The notes beneath the pieces were generated by a model. It did not search any database. It saw nothing but the letters and a program-made list of their open reading frames with translations, and was not told where the DNA came from. The translations under genes were made by a program, and so were the position numbers. Source: Physella acuta (Eukaryota; Mollusca; Gastropoda; Physidae). From it: 64,000 bases of DNA. This document shows positions 1-10,916 of this stretch, piece by piece. Positions within the stretch are counted from its first letter, which is position 1, and the number at the start of each line of letters is the position of its first letter. Where the stretch lies: NCBI RefSeq assembly GCF_028476545.1, contig NW_026732271.1, positions 1 to 64,000 on the forward strand, given 5' to 3'.

Positions 1-1000
1 CCACTAATCCCACCACACACAACATACGTCCACTAATCCCACCACACACAAAATGCGTTCACTAATCCCACCTACACACAACATGCGTCCATTAATCCCC
101 CTCCCCCCTCAAAACAAACACACCCCTACTGATACCTAACACCCCCACTCAACAAACATACCCACAGTAAACCCCCTCACACCAACAGCAGATATAATTG
201 TAAACACACCAATGAAAATCATTTGCCTTGCTTACATTACAACACAATCATTTCGTCAACACTAAATATTCCCACACTAAATTCGGCCAAACTAAATTTT
301 TTGACACTAAATTATCACTCACTAAATTCTTCCACACTAAATTCTCCCACAATGAATTCTTCCACACTAAATTCCGCCGCACTAAATTATCACACAATGA
401 ATATCCCACACTAAATTATCCGACACTAAATTCTCCTAAACAAATTTTTCTCACACTAAATTTTCCCACACTAAATGCTCCCACACTTAAAATCTCACAA
501 ATCTAAACTCGATACACCAAAATCGCCCAAACATTCAACTCCGCCATAATAGATTTAGTCACACACCTCTCCCCCCCCCCCCCACCCCCACGTGAAACTA
601 AATATTGACAGAGATTATTAGTTTTAGTCCCGAGAGTGCACCAAGGTGTAACACATAGTTCACAGCGGTTTGCTGTCGTCTTTTATTTGTTTGTAAGTAT
701 CTGGCGTGTGGAAGTGGAACTTTGTTGTCAGGGGAGAAAACAATGTTTTTTTTTCAAGGGAGATAATTGTAAAAAAAAACAATAAAAGGAAAAGATAAAA
801 ATAGTAAACCACTTTTAAACAAAAACAAGTAAACAGACATATATATTAATTTTAAAAAAAATAAATGTAAATAATTAATTTTAAACATTCGGTGATTTTT
901 CACACAATTTTAATTACAACCTCCAGTAATTGTTGATGTCAATTCAACAACTTTAACCAAATGTAACTAGTCTCAACCAGCTGTTATATTAATACCATTA
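1..1000 (+). mobile_element. Family A repeat, copy 1
   Basis: The copy opens with about three units of a 30-bp repeat (CCACTAATCCCACCACACAC plus AACATGCGT), cut by the window edge. A C-rich linker with CCCACAGTAAACCC follows, then about 15 units of CTCCCACACTAAATT (280-490). The conserved core comes next: CGAGAGTGCACCAAGGTGTA, the CAGCGGTTTGCTGTCGTC motif, AAGGGAGATAATT, and AACAAAAACAAGTAAAC. It ends near CAACCAGCTGTTATATTAAT. The same order of parts recurs eleven more times in the window. There is no coding capacity; the open frames at 223-506 are minisatellite translations. Class unknown. Confidence 0.75.
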
Positions 1001-1221
1001 AAGTTGACTTGGTACTCATGACGTGTTAGCAATACTTTCCAACTTATGTCTGCGAATTTTTTATATTTGCAGGCAAATGAAATATACCAGGGGTCGGCAA
1101 CCTTTTGAGACAAAAGAGCCAAAATGTGCAAATTACAAAATTTCCTAGTTTGCAAAGAGCCACTAACATTTTCCTTTCAATATTATGATCTTTGATTAGG
1201 ATTAGGTATATTATTTATATG

Positions 1222-1324
<103 letters not shown>

Positions 1325-1362
1325 GTGTGTGTGATTGTCTGTCTTATATTCATTACTACACC

Positions 1363-1541
1363 CAGAGGAGTCGCAAGGCGGGCGCCGGGGGTGACACCAT
1401 ATAGGTGGGTGACAAAAAAAATTCAGATATGGAGAACATATTTTTTTGCCAGTTCAATAAATGGTTAATAAGAAATAAAAAGTATTTTAAGTACACCATG
1501 AGTTGCCGCATCGGGTGATACCCGACCTAGCGACGCCACTG
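1363..1541. mobile_element. Short hAT-like MITE (CAGNGGCGTAGCG family), copy a
   Basis: Starts CAGAGGAGTCGCAAGGCG and ends CGACGCCACTG. Flanks are ACTACACC and ACCACACC, 7 of 8 matching. Interior motifs GGGTGACACCAT and CGGGTGATACCCGACC match copies c and f. At 179 bp it is the shortest and most diverged copy. Confidence 0.75.
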
Positions 1542-1941
1542 ACCACACCTTTCATCCAATCGCCATGAAGCTTAAGGAAGTTGTTGAGATGTATCTGCGA
1601 AAAAAAAGGCTAATTCGGTTGACTCTCCGGCAATGCGGGGTTCGATTCTTCTCTGTATACGGTATATAAAAATAAAAGTCGATTGCGGATTGACACCTGG
1701 CGTACCCGTGAGCAACATGGCGGCTACGTTCATTTTAAACAGCGCGATAGGCTATGGATACAATGGGTTGCTATAGTCGCTCACTTAGTCGAATCAGGCC
1801 CGTCCTTCGGCGTCTATGCGGGGTGTAATTTGGCGCTATTACGGTGAGTGATTAATGTGCACTCAGGGCTTTTATGGGCTGTAGTATAGTTATACCGATA
1901 AACATGATCTAAGCGCAGGCATTGTTTACATTTAAATAATT

Positions 1942-2174
1942 CAATTTTAGAAAACAAGGAAGTATTTTGAAATAGGGAGTAACTAAATATTTTAATAGAA
2001 TAGCAAGTGTTTATTGGTTATATGTATTATTATATCGTTCATTACCGAGTGATGCAGACTAATATTTTTATGAGTTTAAAAAATTAAAAAAATAATATTT
2101 ATGAACTTTTGTGCATGGAGCTGAAGAGCCGCATCTTGACATCAATAGAGCCGCATGCAGGTTGCCGACCCCTG
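1942..2174 (+). mobile_element. hAT-like right end (GGTTGCCGACCCCTG)
   Basis: About 230 bp matching 52030-52252 with scattered changes: TTCATTACCGAGTG, GAGCCGCATCTTGACATCAA and the terminal GGTTGCCGACCCCTG. Its partner left end is uncertain, since the flank TACAAGCC does not match the left end at 1088. Confidence 0.6.
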
Positions 2175-2553
2175 TACAAGCCAATCGGCTTTTTTGTTTT
2201 CTAGTTCTTGTCCCTAATTTAGGGAATCCAAAATTATTATTATTATACTTTTTCGATGTTAATTCTCATTATCCACACTTCTTATTTAGAACAAATCTTG
2301 TAAATGTTTACCGTGTTAGCGAAAACGATCTATACATTATTATTTTTCTCTGCGTCAAAATATTATAATTATTGCACAGTTTAGAATTACTGTGTATTGA
2401 AAATTAGAAAGCATGGCAAATTTTTTTTTGCATTATGCTATAAGAAGGAGTCTTTTATATTTTGGCAAAAACTAATATTAGTTTAAAAGTTACCTCCCTT
2501 GACTAATTTTTTTTATTTTTTTTGTTTTCCAACTTCACATTGTTGATTGTTAC

Positions 2554-2826
2554 CAATGTTTCTTCCAGACTTTGTTCTCCGGGGGGGGGGGGGCACTTGA
2601 AATTTTCGGGGGGACGGTAGACTTTCTTCGGGGGGCGTACACTGTTAACAGTATATATTTTCTAGAAATATTTCATATCGTTCGGGGGGGGGGGGGGGGC
2701 GGGGGGCGCGGTAGACTTTCTTCGGGGGGGGGGGGGGGGGGGGGGTGGGGGGGGTGGGTAATAGAGGGGGTGGGCTCCGCCCCCCCCCCCCCCCCCCCCC
2801 AGAAGAGATGCCTAGAAGAAACTCTG
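2554..2826 (+). mobile_element. Poly-G MITE, copy 1
   Basis: The ends form an imperfect inverted repeat of about 20 bp (CAATGTTTCTTCCAG against CAGAGTTTCTTCTAG). The interior alternates G runs of 10-20 with short conserved spacers such as CACTTGAAATTTTC, GTAGACTTTCTTC and ACTGTTAACAGTATATATTT. Three other copies occur (23889-24112 inverted, 42026-42246, 42432-42894). The 98-codon Gly-rich frame here is not a gene. The homopolymer lengths may be assembly-limited. Confidence 0.65.
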
Positions 2827-3009
2827 TTACTAGGTAGACCCAACTATGTTAAAAAGTTTGTAATTTGAATTTTGTAATAGTTAAACTGATTTTCATAAGG
2901 TAAACGTTATTCCTTGAAGTATTGTAGAAATAGAGCTAATTTGTTGTATCAGAAGTGGGCTTTAGTCTCACACATAAATACCCATCCCACATGGTCTCCA
3001 TGCTTGACA

Positions 3010-3330
3010 TATGCTTTGATATACCACACATAATATGGTATTACATAACACGAATAATACGGTATGCTATACCATACATAATATGATGTCATACCATCAA
3101 ATAAAAAGGTATGACGAACCACATATTCTATTGCATGTCAAATCAAACAATATATCTTATGCCATACCATCAAATAATATGATACGACATAATACTCATA
3201 ATATGGTACAACATAACACATAATATGCTATACCATACCACACATTATATTATATGTCATGCCACACATAATATAATATGACATTACAAACATAATAAGG
3301 TATGACATCTTATTCATACGTAACACACAT
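3010..3330. repeat. Degenerate tandem repeat of ACCACACATAATATGGTATG
   Basis: Irregular units of about 20-35 bp built on CATAATATGGTATGACAT, diverged and without coding potential. Confidence 0.7.
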
Positions 3331-3765
3331 ACTTATGTAAAATTGATTTTTAAATGGAAAACAGCACAAGCTTTTCAAGAATCTGAAATATATTTAAGGA
3401 GCATAAACTTATCGCTTATATTTGTAAAGTTTTGTCGATACTCTTCTATTGTAATCTTAACAAGACATTTAAATGATAAAACTAAAATGTTTGCAAAAGT
3501 GGAGGTGCACATGTAAATAATGACAACTTGAATCTGTCAGTAATTTAAAGTCGAATTCATATAAACTAATAATTAAGGGTTAGGGTAAATTTGTTTGATG
3601 AGAAATTATCAATTGTTGGCAGTAATATTAGCCTAGAGGACTTACTGAAGGCTTGACGCTTGTAAAGGCGCTGTTGAGACTTATCGACCCTACGGATATA
3701 TGACTTTTTCAGAGGAATGGGGGGGGGATAATTCGTAAAAAGTTTTATTTATAAGCCAGTTCACA
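3331..3765. other. No recognisable feature
   Basis: AT-rich sequence inside the outer hAT-like element. No gene, repeat or signal was recognised apart from a G run at 3719-3727. Confidence 0.5.
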
Positions 3766-3822
3766 ATGAGTCATCTCATGTGGTTACCGACACTGACGTT
3801 AAGGCTGCTGTCTACCCTGGTC

Positions 3823-4074
3823 CAGTGGCGTAGCCAGAATCGTCTCAAGGGGGGGGGGGGTTCCAATTTTTACCCGGGGACAAACTTTCGATTTGCACCC
3901 CCCCCCCCCCTAAAACTTTCGATTTGCAACCCCCCCCCCCCCTCAAACTTTCGATTTGCACTCCCCTTAAACTTTCGATTTGCACCCCACCCCCTCATAC
4001 TTTTTATATATACCGAGGGGTCTATGGGGGGGGGGGGTTATGACCCCCCTAAACCCCCCCTGCCTACGCCACTG
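3823..4074. mobile_element. Short hAT-like MITE, copy b
   Basis: Begins CAGTGGCGTAGCCAG and ends CTGCCTACGCCACTG. The 8-bp duplication CCCTGGTC is perfect at 3815-3822 and 4075-4082. The interior has four AAACTTTCGATTTGCA modules separated by C runs, so it reads opposite to copies c and f. Confidence 0.85.
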
Positions 4075-4699
4075 CCCTGGTCACATTTGACTGGCATTGA
4101 AAATTGCTGAGTCATAATTTAATTCTTCGGTGTCCCGAATATTTTTATGAGCTTTGAAAATAAAATAAAATAATTATTAATTTTGCATGGAGCTGAAGAG
4201 CCGCAACTGGACACCAAAAGAGCCGCATACGGCTCGCGAGCCGCAGGTTGCCGACCCCTGAAATATAGAGAAGATCATACTTTTAGGGATCATTTCTAAA
4301 GTTGGTCTTGCCGGGACGTTGAGCAAATGCACCGAGTCCTCATCTCCATGCACTGATATGGACTATGCAACTATATAAATAGCGAAATTAGTACATTAAT
4401 CCATAAGATACATTGAATTTAAAGTTTATGATGTACAGAGTATAGTAAATAAATAGCGAAATTAGTAAATGAATCCACAAGATACATTGAATTTAAAGCT
4501 TTTTGGTTCACAAATCGGACAGAGGCTGGTTTGGAATATTTTTGCCAACAAAAGTGGTGAAAGAGTATAACGTATGGAAGAATAGTCAAAAACAAAGCTG
4601 GTTTGCATGGATTTTATCCCATTCTGTACAATAAACATAGTAAATACAAAAGAAAAAATTAACACAAAATACTTATTTAAATACTTATTATTAAAGCGG

Positions 4700-4891
4700 C
4701 CCACGCTTTTATTTATAGTGATATAAAAAGTAGTGCATTAATATAATTAAAGAAAGTATTTTTTTTTAAATTTTAAGTAACCGCAGATTTATAATATTTT
4801 TAAAAATTATTTTATTTTTAATAAAAATTGTATTATTTTTTTTTTTTTAGTGCATTTATAAAAGCTTGTAATTATACACGTTTTTATGTAT
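4700..4891. mobile_element. Half of the CCCACGCTTTT foldback MITE
   Basis: Matches the right arm of the foldback element at 60901-61150: CCCACGCTTTTATTTATAG, AGTAGTGCATTA, AAAAGCTTGTAATTA, ACACGTTTTTATG. The left arm is missing, or replaced by CTTATTATTAAAGCGG at its edge. Diverged and AT-rich. Confidence 0.5.
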
Positions 4892-5021
4892 TTATTATTT
4901 TTTTAACTTTTAGTATTAACGAGTTATACGCATGTTAAGACAATATAGTGTAGCAACAAATATATGATACACAATTTGATAAACAGTTTTGCAGTTTATA
5001 GCTAACGTTCAGTAAAATATT

Positions 5022-5080
5022 AGGTGATGGCGTAGTCTAGTGGTAAAGAACTAGACTGCTGACCCGACTAAAAACTATTG
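5022..5080 (+). mobile_element. tRNA-like SINE head, truncated
   Basis: GGCGTAGTCTAGTGGTAAAG resembles a pol III A box (TRGCNNAGTGG), followed by AACTAGACTGCTGACCCGAC. Sequence of the 61200-61550 type replaces the SINE body. It is not a tRNA gene, as no cloverleaf continues. Confidence 0.5.
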
Positions 5081-5420
5081 CGCGCCTATTGAATGTGATG
5101 ACGTGCTTTTGTCGTAGAGCCCCCCCCCCCCCACCCCCCCTTCCCTCGCTCCACGCCCAAGACGGCCGTGATAACGCGTGTGGATAGAACTGCCTACTAA
5201 TTCGGTCCAAATTTGTTATTAATTCATAAAAAATTAATTAGTCAACTATAAAGTCAAATTGAATGTCACGATGCATTGTCTTAATGTCTTGACCCACGTA
5301 CCAACAACGAACCCTATCTATCAGTTAGAAGTGCCTGCAATCTCACACGGGCGTTTCGATTTAGACAGACATATAAAGACTGACGAGGAAGTGAGTTAAA
5401 TAAAAGCTTGTAAAAACTTA
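5063..5420 (+). repeat. Repeat shared with 61201-61555
   Basis: Shares AACTATTGCGCGCCTATTG, CTACTAATTCGGTCCAAATT, CATAAAAAATTAATTAG, TCTTGACCCACGT and GAGGAAGTGAGTTAAATAAA with the second copy. That copy has a perfect hairpin where this one has a single arm. A C run at 5120-5150 is unique to this copy. Both copies lie just after a CCCACGCTTTT foldback arm, so the pair may form one composite element. Confidence 0.6.
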
Positions 5421-5707
5421 GTTGTTGTACACAGGCTTCATTTACATGTGTGCAATAGTGAATTGCAAAAATATATAAATAAGTAAATGAATAAATTTTC
5501 GAAACTGATGTTGGGGTGGGTGGTGAGGTCGTTGGAACAGTTAAGGGGGATGTGGGGTTATCATGTCTGATAGTGATGTGGGCACAGGGGGGTAGAGGTG
5601 TCTGACGAGGCATGTAAAGAGTGTCTGTGTGTGTTTAAGGCAAGCCAAGCGTCATAATCTGCTGTGTGATGTAATTGCTGATATGATTCTTTTTAATATG
5701 TGTGAGG

Positions 5708-6016
5708 CAGGGGCGTAGCGAGGGGGGGGGCGGGGGGTGCGGACCGCACCGGGTGACACCATTTAGGGGGGTGACACCAAGGCAAAAAATAGCAAAATAT
5801 ATAGAGAAAAACTCGAGGGGGGGGTGCAAATCGAAAGTTTGAGGGGGGGGGGGGTGCAAATCGAAAACTCGAGGGGGGGGTGCAAATCGAAAGTTTGAGG
5901 GGGGGGTGCAAATCGAAAATTTGAAAGTTTATCCCTGGGAAGGGTCTCTATGCCTCTGGGGGGGGTGACACCATTAAGTGCCGCACCGGGTGACACCCGA
6001 CCTCGCTACGCCACTG
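5708..6016. mobile_element. Short hAT-like MITE, copy c (309 bp)
   Basis: CAGGGGCGTAGCGAGG to CCTCGCTACGCCACTG, with a perfect 8-bp duplication GTGTGAGG at 5700-5707 and 6017-6024. The interior holds GGTGACACCATTTAGGGGGG and four GTGCAAATCGAAARYTYGAG modules. It has the same length as copy f (32683-32991) and is almost identical to it, so it is a recent insertion. Overlapping minus-strand frames (5635-5996) are not genes. Confidence 0.92.
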
Positions 6017-6024
6017 GTGTGAGG

Positions 6025-6637
6025 GGAGGGGTTTGACGAACGGAATGCTGTTTGAGCGATTTAGCGGGAGGGTGAAGGGTTTATGTCTGTGTTTATGTTT
6101 TATTGAATGTTTAGTACCGACAGGTTAGGGGTGGATATTAATTTTTTTTTATGTAAAAGACTTCTTTAATTATAATATGTACAGCAAGTATAATTTTGGA
6201 CATTCACAAAATTCAATGTTTATATTTTCTTGGAAAATGAACTATGTACATAATATGAAAATTCATACAGTATCCAAATGTGTTACAAATATAATAACGT
6301 TGTTTTCAAAGATCAGAAGTTAATAGTATCAGTGATTGCAGTATAAAAAGCTGACATATTTGCAATGAAAAAAAATATTTCAATTATGTTGTTTTTTTCA
6401 AATATTATGAACAAAACCAGTAAGCACTACACCAACATACCACAGAAAAAAATTGTCTTAACAACTATCGGAAAAATTGCATTTGAAATTTTTAGAAATA
6501 AATTAACCCTAATTTAATACAGTCAGATGCCTAACATTCCTATTTAACACTTATTTCCCCAAAATGTCCCCATCTGGTAAAATAATACTAGGACATTATT
6601 GTATTTACTATAACATAATTCTTTAAATAGCAGAAAA
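6025..6637 (-). other. Probable VPS28 3' UTR and downstream flank
   Basis: AT-rich sequence directly after the VPS28 stop, reading minus. An ATTAAA hexamer on the minus strand near 6166 could be the poly(A) signal, giving a UTR of about 470 nt. This is inference; no transcript evidence is available. No repeat was recognised in 6130-6637. Confidence 0.4.
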
Positions 6638-6772
6638 TCAATTATCGTGCAGGACCCTGTTAAATTCATTGTAAGCAGATTCTAAATCAAAGAGCATCTG
6701 TCGGACCTGTGTCTCATCTAATTCCTCTGAAGCCTGCATGTTGCCAAGTCTTTCCAACCATTTACGCACTTT
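6638..6772 (-). CDS. VPS28: VPS28 (ESCRT-I subunit), last coding exon
   Basis: VPS28 is an ESCRT-I subunit that binds TSG101 and, through its C-terminal domain, ESCRT-II, in sorting ubiquitinated cargo into multivesicular bodies. This exon encodes 44 residues and the stop: KVRKWLERLGNMQASEELDE, then TQVRQMLFDLESAYNEFNRV, then LHDN. From memory, this follows closely the end of animal VPS28 (ASDELDDSQVRQMLFDLESA then YNAFNRFLH). The exon is 135 nt, phase 0, preceded on the minus strand by a CCCTACAAACAG acceptor at 6773-6774. It ends at the usual VPS28 C-terminus. Upstream exons should lie at higher coordinates but were not found. The upstream intron has taken up a foldback MITE and a BTF3 copy. 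The exon looks intact and is probably functional. Confidence 0.88.
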   Translation of the reverse strand, partial: KVRKWLERLGNMQASEELDETQVRQMLFDLESAYNEFNRVLHDN

Positions 6773-6877
6773 CTGTTTGTAGGGGTGGATAATAAATTAT
6801 TTTTTTATTAGTATGTGTTTATTTGGTGCACAATTCTTTATAAAGTATTAAAACAATAAAAAAAAAATATAAAAATT

Positions 6878-7105
6878 CATAAAAAACGTTGTAGTAAAAA
6901 TCTTTTATGTTATCATGCACTAAAACGTAGAAAATTAATTATACACCACTATTAAAATAACTATCAAAAAAAGCGTGAGCCACTTGAGTATCCATTGGAT
7001 ATCTTTATTAATATTTAGGAAGAGACCCACGCTTTTTCTTTATAGTAATTTAAATAGAAGTGCATTATTACATAAAAGCTTGTCGTTAAAACGTTTATTA
7101 TTAAT
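6878..7105. mobile_element. CCCACGCTTTTTCTTTATAG foldback MITE, older copy
   Basis: A left arm (CATAAAAAACGTTGTAG through AAAAAAAGCGTGAGCC) and a right arm (CCCACGCTTTTTCTTTATAG through TTAAAACGTTTATTA) are inverted complements around a spacer with GTATCCATTGGATATC. The arms are diverged, whereas the copy at 60901-61150 is nearly perfect. It lies in the presumed VPS28 intron. Confidence 0.75.
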
Positions 7106-7109
7106 TATT

Positions 7110-7330
7110 TTTAATACTATAATTTTCAAATGGAAATAATTACATCAGCATATACAAATGTGTGAGCGTTAGTTTTTAACATAGTTCAAACAATTTAAAA
7201 AAATTATCATTATATGAACAAAATGGTGAACATTACTAAAAAATGATTTGTCGATCAACAATTCAAATGAAAGTAATTAGAAATAAAGAAATACAAAAAT
7301 GGTATTTTTACGATGATAGTCTTATTAAAT
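7110..7330 (-). mobile_element. LINE 3' UTR fragment
   Basis: Aligns with 28880-29085 over about 200 bases: AAATAATTACATCAGCATA, GAACAAAATGGTGAACATTA, AATTCAAATGAAAGTAATTA. At 28.9 kb this sequence follows the C-terminal coding part of the L1/Tx1-like LINE on the minus strand, so this is read as an isolated 3' tail of that LINE. Confidence 0.55.
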
Positions 7331-7657
7331 GATTTTACAGTTTTGTTGAGAATTCCTTTTTTTTTACAATATAAACAGCGTGGGAAATTAATAGGACATA
7401 TTAACAATGTGTAAATATTTTTTTTAAATGAAAAATGGAGATAGTTTATTATAAGACAAGCACTTGCTACAATTTGATATTTCTCTTGCATCACAATCAA
7501 ACCAGCTGGACCAAGGTGCAGCAACGTAAAAAGTTAACTATGCACAAACGGGCATTTTCTTTGTGGTGTGTACATTTTTAATGCAAAATAAAGCTGTACA
7601 CATTGGATTTGTGCCAGCTTTGAGGTTAGCCCCTGGCACAAAACAATCATGGGTCCT

Positions 7658-8107
7658 TTACACATTATCAACTATGAACGCTTCATCAAAGTTCTCAACA
7701 AGCTCTGGGACATCATCGTCAACATCTGCTGTTGTTTGCTTATTGCTGTCAGCAGCACTAGCTAGAGTTGATGCTAATTTTTTCAAGCTGTTTAAACTTT
7801 CTGCTCCAAGTTGATTCAAGATACCAGGAAGCATCTCTGCTATTTCTGTGTTCTCTGCATGACCAGTAATTGCAAAGGTATTTGCAGCCAAAGAAGCTTG
7901 AACTTTAGGGTTATTAAAATGAAGTCCTCGTCCATCTTCCTTAATCATATTGGCCTCCTCAATCCCTAGAATTATGTTTACAGACAACTTTTTCAGAGAG
8001 AACTGTATTAGTTATTTTCTCATGATCTGTAGTAGCAGTGCGATGAATAACCTTCTTCTGTCTTCTGGCTGAACCCTTCCTACCACGAACATTGATTTCT
8101 CTGGATT
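7658..8107 (-). pseudogene. BTF3: BTF3 / NAC-beta retrocopy, frame-shifted
   Basis: BTF3 is the beta subunit of the nascent polypeptide-associated complex at the ribosome exit. Minus-strand sequence from 8107 gives a basic N-terminal part (GRKGSARRQKKVIHRTATTD). After one frame change near 8000 comes the NAC domain and tail: [73 protein letters not shown]. The family motifs [15 protein letters not shown] and DLVENFDE are clear. Lack of introns plus the frame break points to a processed copy, though no terminal A tract is obvious. The 109-codon downstream frame is intact, so decay is limited. It sits on the same strand as VPS28 in what is probably its intron. The N-terminal codons before NVRGRKG are poorly preserved. 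Confidence 0.85.
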
Positions 8108-8448
8108 CATTGTTAGTACCTTAAATTATGTGGGAATATTTCCCACGAGGTGTACAATTTTTTATGATGGCCGCTGTTATTATCCATACGATATTTTAAA
8201 AGAAAAGTTTTGAATTTTTTTTTTTTTTTAATTTTTTAAATACTTTTATTTGCAATTAAAACAAGTACATTAACATCAAATTTTTTAACATAATTTTGAA
8301 CAGCAATTGAAAACGAAAGGTTTTGCAAATGTACATAATGAATATTTACATGATGTCATGTATTTGAATATAAAAAATTGCAAAGGATAACAGTAAAGAG
8401 TATTTATGAACCAATGGACTTATTAGTATGATTTCCAAATTTTCTTGT
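8108..8448 (-). other. AT-rich spacer with a possible LINE poly(A) end
   Basis: On the minus strand, AATAAAAGTATTTAAAAAAT followed by an A run (8215-8232) resembles the tail at 23530-23560, so a LINE 3' end may lie at 8213-8300. Nothing else was recognised. Confidence 0.35.
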
Positions 8449-8992
8449 TATTAATATTACAGCGGGTTGATCCTTGTGACTTGCAGTTGTTAAATTAATA
8501 CCTAAAAATTGCTAGTAGTTGCTATTAAAACTTTGCAATAAATCATCAATATTTTAATATCTATTTGAAATATATAAAATATGTATAATTAATGCTAATG
8601 TTTGGTTACTTGTTGTTGTTTCCAATTGTTAACTTTTTTCTTCAATTCTTATATTGTATAATTTTATAATTATCTCCCTTGGAAACAACTAATTGTTGGT
8701 TTTTTCCCCTAGCAAAAACTTTATCGCGAGATATTTTGACTCAAACAAAAGACGAGATCAAACCGCTGTGACCTGTGTTACACCTTGGTGCACTCTTGGG
8801 ACTAACACTAATATTCTGTGTCAATGTGAGGTGGGAGGGGGGGGGGGAGGATTTTATGGAATCTAGTATGGGGGTGTTGAATGTTTGGGTGATTTTGGTG
8901 GAGACTATTTTGTATCGAGTTTAGATTTGGGAGAATCTATTGTGGGAAAATTTAGTGTGGGAGAATTTAGTGCGGGACAATTAAGTATACGT
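8449..8992 (-). mobile_element. Family A repeat, copy 2
   Basis: Reverse orientation. TTAATATTACAGCGGGTTGA marks the core end, then AATTATCTCCCTTGG, CGCGAGATATTTTGACTCAA, AACCGCTGTGACCTGTGTTA and a G run at 8830-8847. Only three or four AATTTAGTGTGGGAG units remain. It joins the ATCACGATACGATACTG array and forms the outer part of an inverted duplication with 16.3-17.97 kb. Confidence 0.8.
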
Positions 8993-8994
8993 GC

Positions 8995-9186
8995 CAACTG
9001 GTTACGCGCCATACGATACTGCGTCATGATACGATACTGTATCACGATACGATGCTGTACCATGATACGTTTCTGCACCACGATACGATACTGTATCACG
9101 ATACGATACTGCATCACGATACGATACTGCATCACGATACGACACTGCACCACGATACGATACTGTATCACGATACGATACTACAT
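8995..9186. repeat. 18-bp minisatellite ATCACGATACGATACTGY
   Basis: About ten units of an 18-bp repeat, palindromic in part (CGATACGATA). Three plus-strand and minus-strand frames through it (8885-9351) are repeat translations. It is the inverted counterpart of 16890-17305. Confidence 0.9.
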
Positions 9187-9199
9187 TTTCTACTGGTGA

Positions 9200-9835
9200 A
9201 ATTGGAAAGTCAGGATCGTTTAAATTTAAAGGAATCCAGGTTGAATTCAGTTCACAGACAGTGTGCTGTCTTCATAGGTCGCGAGAAAAACAGAAAGACA
9301 GATATTGTCTTCGTGCAAGCTGCTGTCCTCAATGTATGTCCTGTTATCTAACTGTTGTCCTTTGTGACTGCTGAGCTAAACTTATGTCCTTAATGTGTGT
9401 CCTACTAACTAGCTACTGTCCTCAATGCATGTCCTGTTATCTAACTGTTGTCCTTTGTGACTGCTGAGCTAAACTTATGTCCTTAATGTGTGTCCTACTA
9501 ACTAGCTGCTGTCCTCAATGCATGTCCTGTTATCTAACTGTTGTCCTTTGTGACTGCAAAGCTAAGATTATGTCCTTTTTATGTCCTTAATGTGTGTCCT
9601 ACTAACTAGCTTTTGTCCTCAATTCATGTCCTAATATTTGACTGCTGAGCTAAGCTTATGTCCTTTTTATGTCCTCTATTTCTATCCTACTAACTAGCTT
9701 TTGTCCTCAATTCATGTCCTGCTATATGACACCAGAACTAAATGTATGTCCCACTGATGTCCTGAAATAATGTCCTGCCATCTAACTGATGTCCTCAACC
9801 ACTGTAGTACAATGTAACTGCTGTTCCTTATAGCT
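9200..9835. repeat. TGTCCT-rich degenerate tandem repeat
   Basis: After a unique-looking segment (GGATCGTTTAAATTTAAAGG, TCACAGACAGTGTGCTGTC), higher-order units of about 95 bp repeat TGTCCTACTAACTAGCTGC, TCAATGCATGTCCTGTTATC and TTGTCCTTTGTGACTGCTGA. The first two units are almost identical and later ones decay. Inverted partner: 16300-16860. Confidence 0.85.
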
Positions 9836-9845
9836 ATTGCTTTAA

Positions 9846-10303
9846 GAAGGGGAGGCGCCGGTAAAAACATTTTTAAAACTCGTTAGATATTAATTATTTC
9901 TCTATAGCTTTTTTAATGTACATCTACATATGCGTTTCCTTTAAAAAAAATTATGGGAAAATCTTGGTAACTATGACAACGGCGGTCATCTTGACATATT
10001 AACCTATTCTTAGGATTTCCACCATTTATAAAGTAGTATATCTTAAGCCCATAAAAAATGCATTCACAATCTTCTACCATATTTTGGGGCACTCAGCTAA
10101 AATATTTAAATGCTGATCTTAAAACTAATTTATTATGAATTTTTAAATTTTGGGTTTTGGTAAAAACACTAAATTTTGTGGAATTTGGGGTGTTAAATTT
10201 AGTGTTTTCAACGGACCAATAGTGTACCTTTTAAAAGCTGTAGAGTAAAAAGTTTTTTGATATCTAGTATTAAAAATATTTTTTTAAACCGGAGCCTAAC
10301 CCC
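9846..10303. mobile_element. Candidate TTAA-flanked MITE
   Basis: AAGGGGAGGCGCCGGTAAAA near the left end is partly inverted by AAGGGGTTAGGCTCCGGTTT at the right end. Both ends abut TTAA (9842-9845 and 10304-10307), as expected for piggyBac or Kolobok insertions. The interior has an inverted AAACACTAAATTT / AAATTTAGTGTTT pair and no ORF. The termini are not perfectly symmetrical. Confidence 0.45.
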
Positions 10304-10307
10304 TTAA

Positions 10308-10916
10308 TTCCATGCCTCTAATGAAGTCCTCCTACTCCGTGTAATTGCTGTCCGTCCACAGACGATAAAATAAAGTAAAACAAGAATAAACTTTCTGACG
10401 GAAACTTGACAACACATTTGTCCACTTATAAACTTAAACAATGGCTTTATCTACTTCAATATAAACGTTTTTTCTATAATTTAAGAAATGATTGAATCAA
10501 ACTTTTTTGAGTATTTTTTTTTCTAATATTTCATGTTGAAAGATTTTGTTTAAAAAATAAAAATTCGGAGCTTAGACGCATCTTCCAGTGTTAAATTTCA
10601 ATGGAATAAAAAACGTGTCTTATCGTTCAACATAGGATGAAGAAAAATGTTATTCCGCTAGGTCGCAGGCTTATATTTTATTTGGAGCTTGTTTGACGCT
10701 TGGTTGAGATCAAAGTGAGAGAAAAATCTACTGGTATTGTCTACATAATATAAGGGACTGAATAATATCGAGAATTATGTCATTTTTTTTACCGTAATTG
10801 CTTATAAATCTAATTAATGCAGATTTATGTGACATCATCGCGTTGTGTTTGAAATAGGCGAGTAAATATGACGTCATCGCTTGTTGGGAAGTGATTTGCT
10901 CAAGAAAAAAATTATG
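10308..10916. other. No recognisable feature
   Basis: AT-rich sequence. The first 60 bases (AAGTCCTCCTACTCCGTGT) may be a decayed end of the TGTCCT repeat. No supported gene. Confidence 0.4.

Noticed and set aside
223-506. Open frames of repeated LNSPTLN / TKFSHTKF residues
   Set aside because: They are translations of the 15-bp minisatellite, which stays open because 15 is a multiple of 3. The same applies to frames at 17123-17425, 19429-19725, 55850-56059 and 58458-58836.
8885-9351. Frames rich in TIRYCITIRYC
   Set aside because: 18-bp minisatellite read through; both strands are open equally.
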